Counted from the first letter of the stretch, positions 18,533 through 28,126 are shown. The stretch is DNA of 64,000 nt from Citromicrobium sp. UBA3494 (GCA_002377695.1 DFQH01000001.1:194610-258609), one strand, 5' to 3'. Notes: generated from the sequence alone by a model not told the origin. Translations and numbers: made by a program.

Positions 18533-19023
18533 TATTCCTTCGCGTCTTCTTGCTTTTCGGGCGTGACCTCGGCCTCGTCCTTTTCCTCATCTTTGCGGCG
18601 TTCGAAGACCGCTGCCATGTGCTCCACGTCTTCGCTGTCGAGGTGCTTGCGGAAGTCCGGGAAGTGGTCTTCCTCTTCCTCGGTGATGTGATGGCGATAG
18701 TCGTGATCGAAGGTCTTGAACTTCTGGAGCCAGGCGCCTTCGGACATGTCGGTAGCCGCAAGATCGTTGAGCATCTCGTCGATCTCGTGATGCTCGGCGA
18801 CCGAATGGCGCGTCTCGTCCGTGGTCGGGGGCTTGCGCAGCATCGTGGAATAGAGCGCCTGTTCCTCCGCCGCAGCGTGGCTCTTGAGTTCCTTGGTCAG
18901 TTCGGTGAACAGCCGCTCGCGCTCCGGGCTGTCGCCGTGCGTTTCCATCAGCTTGTCGAGCAGTTCGCGGTGGCGGTCGTGATCCTGCTTCAGACGGTCG
19001 AAAATGGCTTGTGCATCGCTCAT
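18532..19023 (-). CDS. Hemerythrin HHE-domain protein
   Basis: A 163-residue, strongly acidic helical protein with the HHE metal pattern: DHDRHRELLD (His15), HAAAEEQALY (His49, Glu53), VAEHHEIDEML (His78/79) and HHITEEEEDHF (His111/112, Glu116). Such proteins bind a diiron site and sense or buffer O2, NO or iron; many belong to alphaproteobacterial stress regulons. It heads the hemerythrin-PLD-folE unit. The C-terminal tail (about 140-163) is Glu/Lys rich and probably disordered. Upstream a GGAAC-N16-GGTT sequence loosely resembles an EcfG promoter, with one mismatch in the -10. Confidence 0.88.
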   Translation of the reverse strand: MSDAQAIFDRLKQDHDRHRELLDKLMETHGDSPERERLFTELTKELKSHAAAEEQALYSTMLRKPPTTDETRHSVAEHHEIDEMLNDLAATDMSEGAWLQKFKTFDHDYRHHITEEEEDHFPDFRKHLDSEDVEHMAAVFERRKDEEKDEAEVTPEKQEDAKE

Positions 19024-19164
19024 GGGGCTCTCCTGAATGGTCTTGCACCTTCAACCGGATGGGATCGTGCGGGTTCCGGGTTCCAGCGCGTTGCAAACCT
19101 TGGGGCTTGGAAAAAGCCCGCGCCCCACGGTTCCGGGCAGGCCAAATTGATCGACGGGAAAAAC

Positions 19165-19241
19165 TGGCGCGCCCTGCAGGATTCGAACCTGCGGCCTCAG
19201 GATTAGAAGTCCCGTGCTCTATCCAGCTGAGCTAAGGGCGC
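19165..19241 (-). tRNA. tRNA-Arg (anticodon TCT)
   Basis: The minus strand folds as a 77-nt tRNA. The acceptor is GCGCCCT/AGGGCGC, the D-arm segment is AGCTCAGCTGGATAGAGC, and the anticodon loop CTTCTAA has anticodon TCT. The T-arm is GCAGGTTCGAATCCTGC, with discriminator G and an encoded CCA. A short T run follows, probably the terminator. Confidence 0.97.
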
Positions 19242-19310
19242 ATGCCGCGACCGCATAGCCGCCTTTTCCGCAAGCCAAAACCGGGTTATGCAATCGCGGT
19301 GGGGAACAAG

Positions 19311-20075
19311 ATGACGCAGCCGGGGAAAACCGCCAGCATGACGCATGTCGGCCCGGTGCGGTTCAAGCATTTCGACCGGGTCATGGCGGCCTTCGTCGCC
19401 ATCCTGCTGCTGTCCAACATTATCGGCGCGGCAAAGCTGACAGCGATCACCCTGCCCTTCTGGCCGGACGGCTGGTGGCCCGCCCCCGAAGGCACCTTCA
19501 TCTACGGTGCGGGAATCCTGTTTTTCCCCGTCAGCTACGTGATCGGCGACGTTCTTACCGAAGTCTACGGCTACGCCCGCGCACGCCGCGTGATCTGGAC
19601 CGGATTCGGCGCATTGATCTTCATGGCCTTCATGAGCTGGGTGGTGGTGAGCCTGCCGCCCGCCGCCAGCTGGGACGGGCAGGATGCCTATGAACAGGTC
19701 TTCGGGCTGGTGCCCAGAATCGTTCTGGCATCCATCGTCGCCTTCTGGGCTGGCGAGTTCGTCAATTCCTTCGTCATGGCCAAGATGAAGATATGGACGA
19801 AAGGCAAGGCGCTGTGGACCCGGACCATCGGATCGACCGTGGTCGGCCAGGGGGTGGACAGCCTGCTGTTCTATCCCATCGCCTTCCTGGGCGTGTGGGA
19901 AACACGCGATGTCGTGACCGTGCTCGTCACCAACTGGTTGCTCAAGATCTTCTGGGAAGCCGTGCTGACGCCCGTGACCTATCTTGTGGTCGGCTGGCTC
20001 AAGCGAGAGGAAGGGATCGAGGTGTTCGATACGGACACCGATTTCTCCCCCTTCGCTGGGGAAGACACAGCCTAG
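19311..20075 (+). CDS. Queuosine precursor transporter (YhhQ/QPTR family)
   Basis: A 254-residue polytopic membrane protein of the VUT/DUF165 family, which imports preQ0/preQ1 or queuine for tRNA queuosine synthesis. About six hydrophobic segments are visible, for example VMAAFVAILLLSNIIGAAK, the FFPVSYVIGDVLTEVYGY signature block and WTRTIGSTVVGQGVDSLLFY, which carries the conserved TxxGQxxDS-like motif. Start ATG 19311 has GGGGAA upstream; an internal ATG at 19338 is the alternative. It converges on ppx. Family function is established in E. coli; the exact substrate here is inferred. Confidence 0.88.
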   Translation: MTQPGKTASMTHVGPVRFKHFDRVMAAFVAILLLSNIIGAAKLTAITLPFWPDGWWPAPEGTFIYGAGILFFPVSYVIGDVLTEVYGYARARRVIWTGFGALIFMAFMSWVVVSLPPAASWDGQDAYEQVFGLVPRIVLASIVAFWAGEFVNSFVMAKMKIWTKGKALWTRTIGSTVVGQGVDSLLFYPIAFLGVWETRDVVTVLVTNWLLKIFWEAVLTPVTYLVVGWLKREEGIEVFDTDTDFSPFAGEDTA

Positions 20076-20085
20076 CCGCGCTACC

Positions 20086-21642
20086 CTAGCCCTTCATCGG
20101 CTGATCGAGCAGCAGCGAGGGCTCGCCCTTTTCCGGCAGCTTCTTCTCACCCATCACCCGCATTTCCGGCTCCAGCCCCAGATGCGCGGCAAGCAGCGCG
20201 AGATCGCGTTCGGCCGGCTGGCCGTAAAGCGCGGCGTGACTCTTGGCGAGCGCGAGGACGAGCGTCTTCTTCTCGCGCGTGAGCCGGGTCGCATCGAGCG
20301 AGCGAGCCGAGCCTGCACCAAGCCTGCGGGCTAGCCGCAGGCCAAGGCCCCATGTGATTGCCTCGTCCAGCGCCTCCTTCGAGGCGAGCGCGACGACCGC
20401 TTCGGGCATTTCCAGTTCGGCGGAATTCGCGCAGATCGACGCGGCGAGCATCGCGCGCCCCTCTGGCGTGATCGCAATCCAGCGCTTGTGCAGCGCCCAG
20501 TCCACCCCCTGCCCCACGCGCAGGTTGGGTTCGGTCTGCATCGCGGCAAGACCCAGCATGATGGCCGCCAGCCGCAGCCTTTCCGCCCCCGGCCGCAGCG
20601 AACGCACCGTGTCGACTGTCCATCCCGCAACGCGCGTGGCCTGCATGGCCGAGGCGCCCCGGCTTTCGGCGAATTCTATCGCACCGGCGAGCAAGGGGTC
20701 CTGCGCCAGCTGGTACTGGTCCAGCCGCCGCATCATCAGGCCTTCGCGCAGCCCCCAGGCGGACGCAACGATCCTTTCCGGGTCGTAGTGCTTCAACAGC
20801 ACATGCAGCAACGAAGCCGCTTCGGGCAGGCTGTCCGCCCGCGAGGATGGAACGCGCGGTGTCGCCCTGATCGTCTCGACATCGGTCTTGGCCAGTTTCT
20901 TGACCAGCTCGGCTGCTTCCTCGCGGGTCATCGTGAAACCGTGCGGGTCGGTCAGGGGAAAATCGATCTGCGCACGGGCGAAGGATGCGAGCGCGCGCCA
21001 CGTGCCGCCGACAAGGTACAGATCGCCGCCCTGCGCCATGGCAGGGGCATCCTTGCCGATCATCTTCTTCAGCTTGTCGCGCAGCTTGTCGCGGTCGCCG
21101 CCCCCTATTCTGGCCAGCCGCAGGGTCCCGGCGGGCAGGCTGCATCCCTCGCCCACCTTGCCATCTTCCACCGGCACCAGTTCGAGGCTGCCGCCGCCGA
21201 TATCGGCAACGATACCGCGCGCGCTGGGAAAGGCGCCCAGCACGCCTTCGGCGCTTATCCGCGCTTCGTCGATCCCGCTCAGCAGGCGCGGCTCCAACCC
21301 CAGAGCCTCCACCTGCGCGAGGAAATCCTTGCCGTTCTTCGCATCGCGCACTGCCGCAGTTGCGACAGCATCGATTCGCGTCACCTCAAGATCGGTGAGG
21401 ATCAGCGCAAAGCGCTTGAGCGCGCCCATCGCCAGATCGATCGAATCCTCGGCAAGCAGGCCGTTCTCGTCGAGGTCGCGCCCCAGGCGGGCGGTCACTT
21501 TCTCGTTGAACAGCGTGGTGGGCGCGCGCGGCGGCCCGCCATAGATGACCAGACGCACGGTGTTGGAGCCGATATCGATGATCGCGCCAAGCGGTTCCGA
21601 ACCCGAAATCCGACGGCGGTCGTTGCCCTTCCTGCGTGCCAT
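20086..21642 (-). CDS. ppx: Exopolyphosphatase (Ppx/GppA family)
   Basis: A 518-residue member of the actin-like phosphatase superfamily that removes terminal phosphates from polyphosphate (or hydrolyses pppGpp). The N-terminal phosphate loop IIDIGSNTVRLVIY and the second loop VADIGGGSLELV are clear, and a C-terminal HD-like helical domain follows, giving the longer alphaproteobacterial form. Start ATG 21642 overlaps the ppk stop by one base (TGATG), so synthesis of the polymer-making and polymer-degrading enzymes is coupled. The Ppx versus GppA choice relies on the ppk neighbour. Confidence 0.9.
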   Translation of the reverse strand: MARRKGNDRRRISGSEPLGAIIDIGSNTVRLVIYGGPPRAPTTLFNEKVTARLGRDLDENGLLAEDSIDLAMGALKRFALILTDLEVTRIDAVATAAVRDAKNGKDFLAQVEALGLEPRLLSGIDEARISAEGVLGAFPSARGIVADIGGGSLELVPVEDGKVGEGCSLPAGTLRLARIGGGDRDKLRDKLKKMIGKDAPAMAQGGDLYLVGGTWRALASFARAQIDFPLTDPHGFTMTREEAAELVKKLAKTDVETIRATPRVPSSRADSLPEAASLLHVLLKHYDPERIVASAWGLREGLMMRRLDQYQLAQDPLLAGAIEFAESRGASAMQATRVAGWTVDTVRSLRPGAERLRLAAIMLGLAAMQTEPNLRVGQGVDWALHKRWIAITPEGRAMLAASICANSAELEMPEAVVALASKEALDEAITWGLGLRLARRLGAGSARSLDATRLTREKKTLVLALAKSHAALYGQPAERDLALLAAHLGLEPEMRVMGEKKLPEKGEPSLLLDQPMKG

Positions 21643-23795
21643 CAGGCAGCACCCCGACGGAGCGCCAGCTTGGGAACCGCGCCCGCCTCGAGCGCGCCAC
21701 CACGGCCGGAAAGCGAGGGGTTGGTCATGAAATAGCGGTGACAGTTGAAGGGCTTGGCATCGCCTGGTTCAACGCGTTCGTAAGTTCCGTCCGGCTGCAG
21801 CACCCAGCTTCTTTCGTTATCAAGGAGATTGGCGAGCAGCACCTGCTGCAACACCTGATCATGTACGGTCTGGTTCTCGATCGGCACAAGCTGTTCAACG
21901 CGCCGGTCGAGATTGCGCTCCATCATATCCGCGCTGGAGATGTAGACCTGCGTGTGTTCTCCCGGGATCGGTGCCCCATTGGCGAAGGCAAAGATGCGGC
22001 TGTGTTCCAGGAAACGGCCGATGATCGACTTGACGCGGATGTTTTCGGAAAGGCCGGGCACGCCTGGGCGCAGATTGCAGATGCCGCGCACCACCAGCTG
22101 CACTTCGACCCCTGCCTCGCTCGCCGCATAAAGCCGCTCGATCATGCCGGTATCGGTCAGCTGGTTCATCTTGAGCCATATGCCCGAAGGCTTGCCCTGC
22201 CGCGCGTTATCCGCCTCGGCGTCGATCTTCTCGTACAGCGTTTCGCGCAGGTCGATCGGGCTGATGCTCAACAGTTCCGTCTCATGCGGCTCTACATAGC
22301 CCGTAACGAAGTTGAACAGCTTTGCAGCATCCCGGCCCAGCCGCGGATCGGCGGTGAAGTAGCTGAGATCGGTGTAAATCTTGGCGGTGATCGGGTGGTA
22401 GTTGCCCGTCCCGAAGTGGCAATAGGTGCGGAAACCTTCCTCTTCGCGCCGGACGACCATCGCCGCCTTGGCATGAGTTTTCCAGTCGACGAAACCGTAG
22501 ATCACCTGAACGCCCGCGCGCTCCAGCTTGTTCGCCCAATACAGGTTCTGCTCTTCGTCGAAGCGGGCCTTCAGCTCGACCACAGCCGTCACCGACTTGC
22601 CGTTCTCCGCCGCTTCCACCAGCGCCTCGATCACTTCGGACTGCGTGCCTGCGCGATACAGCGCCTGCTTGATCGCTACCACGTTGGGATCGGCGGCGGC
22701 CTGACGGATGAAATCGACCACCACGTCGAAGCTTTCGTAAGGGTGGTGGATGATGATGTCCTTTTCGCGGATGGCGGCGAAGCAGTCCCCGTCGTGCTCG
22801 CGGATACGCTCCGGATAGCGCGGCGAATAGGCATCGAACTTCAGATCGGGCCGGTCTTCCTTCACGATGTCGGACAGGCCCGCCATGCCCAGCATCCCGT
22901 CGATCTTGACGAAGGATGCGCCCGGCGTCGCCAGCCGATCGCGCAGCAGCGCTTCCGCCGTGGGATCGAACTCGGTTTCCAGCTCAAGCTGGATCACCTG
23001 CCCGCGCCGCCGCCGCTGGATCGCGCTGCGGAAGGTGCGGACAAGGTCCTCCGCCTCTTCCTCTATCTCGATATCGCTGTCGCGCAGCACGCGGAACACG
23101 CCGCTGCCGCGCATCTCGAAGCCGGGGAACAGGTGTTCGGCGAAGCGGGTAATCAGGTTCTCGATCCCGATATAGATCGCCTCGTCCCCCGGCACGCGCA
23201 GGAAGCGCGGCAAGGCCGAGGGGATCAGCACCATCTCGACCAGGTCTTCGGTTTCCTGATTCTTCAGGTCTTCGCGGCGCACGGTGAAAAGCACGCCGAG
23301 CCCTTCATTGGCGATGAAGGGGAACGGGTGCGCCGGGTCGAGCGCCTGCGGCGTGATGACGGGCATGATCTCGTCGAGAAAATGCCTGCGCAGCCATTCG
23401 TGCGCCTCGCGGTCGATCCGCCGGTCGTCCGCCATGTGGATGCCTGCATCGGCCAGCATCTCGCGCAGATCGCGCAGGGTGCCTTGCTGACGTTCGTTGA
23501 GCTGGGCGAGCCGGGCACGAATTTCGGACAATTGCTGCGCGGGGGTGAGCCCGTCTGCGGACGGCTTGTCGATTCCGCGCTGCACCTGGCCGACCAGCCC
23601 AGCCACGCGGATCATCATGAATTCGTCCAGATTGCTGCCGGAGATCGACAGAAAGCGCAGCCGCTCAAGCAGCGGATAATCGGTGTTGCACGCTTCGGCG
23701 AGCACGCGATCGTTGAAGGCAAGCCAGCTTAGTTCGCGGTTGAAGAAGCGCGAACCGGTATCACGGCTGGAATCGGCGCTGAGCGGGGAAGCCAT
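21642..23795 (-). CDS. ppk1: Polyphosphate kinase 1
   Basis: PPK1 polymerises the gamma-phosphate of ATP into inorganic polyphosphate. The 717-residue protein has the N-terminal block FFNRELSWLAFNDRVLAEA, the two conserved histidine regions YCHFGTGNY and FLEHSRIFAF, and AGVQVIYGFVDWKTHAKA with the ATP-site arginine/lysine residues. The PLD-like C-terminal domains are complete (YISSADMMERNLDRRVE). It is followed by ppx with a one-base overlap and preceded, 123 bp away on the same strand, by virB11. Confidence 0.95.
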   Translation of the reverse strand: MASPLSADSSRDTGSRFFNRELSWLAFNDRVLAEACNTDYPLLERLRFLSISGSNLDEFMMIRVAGLVGQVQRGIDKPSADGLTPAQQLSEIRARLAQLNERQQGTLRDLREMLADAGIHMADDRRIDREAHEWLRRHFLDEIMPVITPQALDPAHPFPFIANEGLGVLFTVRREDLKNQETEDLVEMVLIPSALPRFLRVPGDEAIYIGIENLITRFAEHLFPGFEMRGSGVFRVLRDSDIEIEEEAEDLVRTFRSAIQRRRRGQVIQLELETEFDPTAEALLRDRLATPGASFVKIDGMLGMAGLSDIVKEDRPDLKFDAYSPRYPERIREHDGDCFAAIREKDIIIHHPYESFDVVVDFIRQAAADPNVVAIKQALYRAGTQSEVIEALVEAAENGKSVTAVVELKARFDEEQNLYWANKLERAGVQVIYGFVDWKTHAKAAMVVRREEEGFRTYCHFGTGNYHPITAKIYTDLSYFTADPRLGRDAAKLFNFVTGYVEPHETELLSISPIDLRETLYEKIDAEADNARQGKPSGIWLKMNQLTDTGMIERLYAASEAGVEVQLVVRGICNLRPGVPGLSENIRVKSIIGRFLEHSRIFAFANGAPIPGEHTQVYISSADMMERNLDRRVEQLVPIENQTVHDQVLQQVLLANLLDNERSWVLQPDGTYERVEPGDAKPFNCHRYFMTNPSLSGRGGALEAGAVPKLALRRGAA

Positions 23796-23832
23796 CGGGT
23801 CTTGAGCTCTCGCTTTGGTTGCGACTGTCTGA

Positions 23833-23849
23833 CCTGCGCACGGCGCAGG
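23833..23849. repeat. 7-bp perfect hairpin between virB11 and ppk1
   Basis: CCTGCGC (23833-23839), a three-base loop, then GCGCAGG (23843-23849). There is no T run on either side, so it is not a classical intrinsic terminator. It is the only strong structure in the 123-bp gap at the end of the VirB cluster and could limit read-through into ppk1. Confidence 0.4.
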
Positions 23850-23918
23850 TGCGCGGTTTCGCGCGTTCTCTATCCGGTGGGCGCACGGCAGGCCAGCCCG
23901 GTTTTGGACGAACGGATG

Positions 23919-24953
23919 CTACCAGTCGTCGGATTTCAAGAGGTCCGCACTGCGTGCGATCTGGGCGATGCCACGCTTGCCGTCAGCCCCCCTGCCCAGT
24001 TGCACGATCACGTCGATCACGCTGGCTGCATAGGCGATGATATCCCTGCGGCTGAGGCCGATTCCGGTCTGCATGACCATCAGCGACAATTGCTCCAGTG
24101 CGCCGTGCAGAGAGTTGGCGTGCACGGTCGAGAAGCTGCCCGGGTGGCCGGTGTTGATCGCCCGCAGGAAGGAGACGCTCTCCTGCCCGCGCAGTTCGCC
24201 CAGCACGATCCGGTCCGGCCGCAGGCGCAGTGCGGCTTGCAGCAGTTCGTTGGCCGTCACCTTGGCCTCGCCCAGTTCGCCCTTCACCGCGACCAGCCCC
24301 ACGCCGTTCTCCCCCGGCAGCTTCAATTCCGGTGTATCCTCCACCAGTACCACGCGCTGGTCCTTGGGAATCTCCCCCAGCATCGCATTGAGGAAGGTGG
24401 TCTTGCCGGTGCTGGTGCCGCCCGAGATCAGGATCGTCTGCCGCTGGAGGATCGCCTCGCGCAGGAACGCGATAGGCTCCGCCTGCGGATCGGGCATGGC
24501 CGCCTGTTCCTGACGTTTCAACGGACCGGTGTCATACGCATCGAGCGGCAGATCCAGCCGGCGGTGGCGGCGGATCGCCATGACCCAGTGCTTGCGGCTG
24601 GCGGGCGGGCCGCAGAACTGCACGCGCGCACCATCGGGCAGCGTCGCGCCGAGCAGCGGATGCTCCCGGTTGATGCCCTGGTGGCTGACGCGGGCGACCT
24701 GTTCGGCCAGCCGCTGCACCAGGATGTCGGTGATCGTATCGGTCTCGATCCGCTGCATGCCGCCGGGCACTGCAGCATCCTCGATCCATATCTCGCCGGG
24801 GCGGTTGACGAGGATTTCCGTCACCGTGTCCCGGTCCAGCCACTCGCGAAACGGTGCGAGATACGCCTCCAGATAAACGCTGCGTTCGCGCGCTTGCGGG
24901 GCGGAGGGCTCCACCCGCTGGCCCTCGCTCACCGATTGCAGGTCTGCCCCCAT
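23919..24953 (-). CDS. virB11: VirB11-type secretion ATPase
   Basis: This is a hexameric AAA-like ATPase at the cytoplasmic base of type IV secretion systems. The 344-residue product shows Walker A GGTSTGKTT (about 178-186), an Asp box VVLVEDTPELKLP, Walker B RIVLGELRGQES and the His box GHPGSFSTVHANS. I chose ATG 24953; a TTG eight codons upstream (24977), 9 bp after the virB10 stop, is an equally possible start. It is the last gene of the cluster. Confidence 0.94.
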   Translation of the reverse strand: MGADLQSVSEGQRVEPSAPQARERSVYLEAYLAPFREWLDRDTVTEILVNRPGEIWIEDAAVPGGMQRIETDTITDILVQRLAEQVARVSHQGINREHPLLGATLPDGARVQFCGPPASRKHWVMAIRRHRRLDLPLDAYDTGPLKRQEQAAMPDPQAEPIAFLREAILQRQTILISGGTSTGKTTFLNAMLGEIPKDQRVVLVEDTPELKLPGENGVGLVAVKGELGEAKVTANELLQAALRLRPDRIVLGELRGQESVSFLRAINTGHPGSFSTVHANSLHGALEQLSLMVMQTGIGLSRRDIIAYAASVIDVIVQLGRGADGKRGIAQIARSADLLKSDDW

Positions 24954-24986
24954 GGTCTTTGGATCAATGTCGGCCAAGTTACCCGC

Positions 24987-26138
24987 TCAGACGCCCGAGA
25001 AATCCAGATCGCGCGCGGTGAACACGCGGATCGGCTCTCCCTGGCGAACCCGCACCACCGGGCCGAGCTGGCTGTCCTGCGATGCGGCCGCCGCGGCCGC
25101 CGCCTGGCCTCCGCCACCGATCACGACCGATGCGCCCCCTGTGCCGATGGCCGACAGTCCGCCGACGACCGAAAGCAGCATGGCCGAACCGAAGCGCTGG
25201 AAGAAGCGGCTGTCGACGTCGCCGGGCAGACCGGTCGTCCCGTCGAAGCCGACACCCGGCGATTGCAGGTTCACGCTCACGCCGTCGGGCCGGATCACGC
25301 GGGTCCAGATCACGTAGGCACGCTTCTGGCCCGCCTGCAGACCCGACTGGTACTGGCCGATCAACCGGCTGGAGCGCGGGATCAGCACGTTCTTGCCGTC
25401 GAAGCTCTTCACATCCTGGCTCACCACCGCACGCACGTAACCGGGCACGTCGGTATCGATCGCGGTTTCCAGGATCGCGGGGATCAGCGTGCCCTGCGTA
25501 ACCGTCGTCGCCGGGTTGGCCAGCGCCTGCGCGCGCGCCGTGCTGCCGCCCACACCGCCGACGCGGCTGGCGAAATCGCCAGCCGAACTGCCGGTCGCGC
25601 CCTCGCCGCCCGCTCGCGCGCCCTCGGGCAGCGCAGCGGCGGGAACGGAGGCGACCGCCTTGCCCGAGGAATCGAACACGATCGTGGGGCTGTTGTAGGG
25701 ATTGGTGGCAGCGCCCGGCGCGAGGTTGGGATTGTTCGAAAGCACCGGCGAAGGCGCAGGATCGACGCGCACCACCTGCTGCGCAGGCGCGCCCACGGGT
25801 GCGGCCTCGGGCGCGGGATCGACGGCGATCTGGGCCGGCCCCGTGGAGGAAGCGGGCGCGGGATCGGCGGCGGGCGTTGCCTCCTCCGGCTCAAGCCGCG
25901 CGCTGCTCATGCTCCACAGTGTGACGAGGCCCAGCGCGGCGACGATCGCGATTCCCGCGACCATCCCCATGCTGTCGCTGCCGCCCTTTTTCTTCGCCAC
26001 CGCGGGGAAGGCGCTGCGGCTGGCGAGATCGATGATCTCCGCGCTTTCGCTCTCGCGCGGATCGTCGTCGCGCGCATCATTGGCCGCGTTCGAATCGCCC
26101 GGAGCCTTCTTGGGCGGCATTTTCATGGCGAGGCGCAT
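24987..26138 (-). CDS. virB10: VirB10-type T4SS core protein
   Basis: VirB10 spans both membranes and builds the outer-membrane core ring with VirB9. The 383-residue protein has a cytoplasmic tail, one TM helix (about 58-77), a Pro/Ala-rich periplasmic linker (about 85-190) and the conserved beta-barrel domain (about 215-380). That domain includes LIPAILETAIDTDVPG, IPRSSRLIGQY and a small-residue antenna region near GGASVVIGGGGQ. Start 26138 has GGGAAG upstream; internal ATGs at 26126 and 26120 are possible. Confidence 0.94.
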   Translation of the reverse strand: MRLAMKMPPKKAPGDSNAANDARDDDPRESESAEIIDLASRSAFPAVAKKKGGSDSMGMVAGIAIVAALGLVTLWSMSSARLEPEEATPAADPAPASSTGPAQIAVDPAPEAAPVGAPAQQVVRVDPAPSPVLSNNPNLAPGAATNPYNSPTIVFDSSGKAVASVPAAALPEGARAGGEGATGSSAGDFASRVGGVGGSTARAQALANPATTVTQGTLIPAILETAIDTDVPGYVRAVVSQDVKSFDGKNVLIPRSSRLIGQYQSGLQAGQKRAYVIWTRVIRPDGVSVNLQSPGVGFDGTTGLPGDVDSRFFQRFGSAMLLSVVGGLSAIGTGGASVVIGGGGQAAAAAAASQDSQLGPVVRVRQGEPIRVFTARDLDFSGV

Positions 26139-26165
26139 AATATTCGCTTCCCTTTCGAGGCTGGC

Positions 26166-26945
26166 CTAGCGGCCGCCGCTGACCGGCCCGCTCGCGGCGG
26201 TTGCCCGCGCCGGACCATTGTTCACCAGTGTTGCTCTTTCACGACCCGAGCGCAGGATAATTTCCCTCGGCACTCCGTCGACGATCACCGTATCGCCGCG
26301 CACGGTCGAATTGACCGGGCCTTCCTCGCCCTCGTAATTCTCGATCAGGATGGCGGGAACGGGGCGGTCCTGATTCCACCGCAGGTAGGTGGAGCGCCCA
26401 TCGTCGTAGACTTCGTCCGGCTGCAGTTCGCGTTCGCCCTTGGCCTGCCACTTGAAGTTGAGCATGGCCGGGTCGATCACCGCCAGCGGATCGGTCGCCG
26501 CCATCAGCTCGATGGCATTCGCTTCGCCCACGGCGTTCTCGGCCAGCTGCGGCTCGGCTTCTTCGGGCGGCGGCTCGGGATAGGTGAAGCGCATCATGTA
26601 CAGCGGCTTCGCGCGCGGGCTGGCGACCAGATCGAACAGGTAGGTATGGCGGTTTGTCACCACCGTCATGTTGGTCTGCGCGCTGGGGCTCAGCGGCTTG
26701 ACGAACAGAAGGTTGGCGCGCTGGTTGGGCGTGACCTGCCAGGCGGTGGAATCGCCCACCGCCACATTCTCGATCGCCTCGCCCTCGCCGAATTCGATCG
26801 TCGCCTGCACCTTGGTCTTGCCCTGGATCACGACGACCTCGTCCGGATCGTAGAGCCGTTCGACCAGCCGGGGGTCCTGCGCCGCAGCGGGATTTGCGGC
26901 GAGCACCGCAAGCATGGCGAGCGCGGGTAGAAACGCGCGGATCAT
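26166..26945 (-). CDS. virB9: VirB9/TrbG-type T4SS core protein
   Basis: A 259-residue periplasmic protein with a Sec signal peptide ending near AANPAAAQ (cleavage about residue 22). The mature part has the VirB9 N-terminal fold and NLLFVKPLSPSAQTNMTVVT. The C-terminal VirB7/VirB10-binding domain is visible around LNFKWQAKG to VDGVPREIILRSG. Its start overlaps the virB6 stop (ATGA). VirB9 normally pairs with a VirB7 lipoprotein, and none is encoded nearby. Confidence 0.92.
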   Translation of the reverse strand: MIRAFLPALAMLAVLAANPAAAQDPRLVERLYDPDEVVVIQGKTKVQATIEFGEGEAIENVAVGDSTAWQVTPNQRANLLFVKPLSPSAQTNMTVVTNRHTYLFDLVASPRAKPLYMMRFTYPEPPPEEAEPQLAENAVGEANAIELMAATDPLAVIDPAMLNFKWQAKGERELQPDEVYDDGRSTYLRWNQDRPVPAILIENYEGEEGPVNSTVRGDTVIVDGVPREIILRSGRERATLVNNGPARATAASGPVSGGR

Positions 26946-28126
26946 TTCACTTTCTCCGTTTGGCGGGCAGGTGCCGCCTTGAAGCGGGAACCGAGCCCGC
27001 TGGTACGCGAGGCCGCCTTGCTAGGTTCGCCCTGCTGTCCGTTGCCTGAAGAGGTGGCGTAGACGTTGGTCACGCGCGAGCCACCCGCCCCCGCGCTGGC
27101 GCCTGCGCCGCTGTCGTTCGCGGCCATCGGCGGCGTCGCCGCGACCACGGCGGTGCGCCGCGCTGCGCTGGAGGGCGCGGGCTGCGAACCCGCAGCGCCG
27201 TTATAGGCATTGGAGGCGGCAGGCGCAGGCGCCGCGGCCGGCACGCTCCCCCGGCCCTTGTCGCTGTCACTGCTGGCAAGGCCGAAGACCTGCCAGCCGC
27301 CGACCATGGTGCCCATAACCTTGAGCGCCATCGCCATCAGCGCGACATGCACCGCGCCGATCATGAAGAAGGCCATCGCCGCGCGCGCGGGAATCTCGCC
27401 CGGCACCTGGTTCAGCGCGGCAAGGATCGGCACGGACATTTCGAGCATGATCGAACCGCCCAGCACCGCGAAAAGCGGTGTCAGCGCCATCATGGTGACG
27501 CCCTTGAGCCAGCCGACGAACAGCCCGCGCGTCCCATCGAACAGGGCCATGACCACGAAAATCGGCCCCAGCGCGATCAGCAGCGCCAGCGCGATCCGCG
27601 TGGTGACGAGCAGGCCGACCGTGCCGAGCATGAACAGCAGCGCGCCCAGCCACAGCATTCCGGCGGGGGAGAAGGTCTGAATGTCCTCCTGCCCCTCACT
27701 CGCCTGCTGAACCGCAGCGAACACGACATCGACTTTGGTGGCAAAGGTCTGCGTGGCGGACCCGCTATCCCCGGTCAGTGCGCTGGCCAGCCAGTCCGGC
27801 CCATCGACGAAGACGCCCCAGACGACCGACTGATACGCGACCCAGCTGGTCGCGAAGGTCAGCACCAGCCCCAGCGTGATCATGCGGGGCGTAAGCGCGC
27901 GCACGCCCAGAACCGAGCGGCCCGTCAGCAGGTTGATGGCAAAGAACGCCACATACAGCGTCAGGATGATCGTCAGCGCGCTGACCAGGATGCCGCCCGG
28001 CGCGAAGAGCCGACCGAAGGTGGCGCCCGTCACTTCGGCGGCGACGCAATTGACCGCTTCCAGCGCGGCGGCAACGCCGCCGGCGGCTTCGGACATCGCC
28101 AGATCGCAGGTTCCGCCGCCGGTCAT
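26942..28126 (-). CDS. virB6: VirB6/TrbL-type T4SS inner-membrane protein
   Basis: A 394-residue polytopic membrane protein with five to seven hydrophobic segments between about residues 45 and 270, for example ILVSALTIILTLYVAFFAIN, and then a low-complexity Ala/Ser/Gly-rich cytoplasmic tail. It matches the VirB6/TrbL family, which shapes the inner-membrane channel. The family is poorly conserved, so the call rests on topology and position between virB4 and virB9. It overlaps both neighbours by ATGA. Confidence 0.85.
   Translation of the reverse strand: MTGGGTCDLAMSEAAGGVAAALEAVNCVAAEVTGATFGRLFAPGGILVSALTIILTLYVAFFAINLLTGRSVLGVRALTPRMITLGLVLTFATSWVAYQSVVWGVFVDGPDWLASALTGDSGSATQTFATKVDVVFAAVQQASEGQEDIQTFSPAGMLWLGALLFMLGTVGLLVTTRIALALLIALGPIFVVMALFDGTRGLFVGWLKGVTMMALTPLFAVLGGSIMLEMSVPILAALNQVPGEIPARAAMAFFMIGAVHVALMAMALKVMGTMVGGWQVFGLASSDSDKGRGSVPAAAPAPAASNAYNGAAGSQPAPSSAARRTAVVAATPPMAANDSGAGASAGAGGSRVTNVYATSSGNGQQGEPSKAASRTSGLGSRFKAAPARQTEKVK

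Noticed and set aside
23802..26930. A 1042-codon open frame opposite virB9-virB11
   Set aside because: It is a shadow caused by high GC; no domain is visible and the opposite strand encodes three clear T4SS genes.
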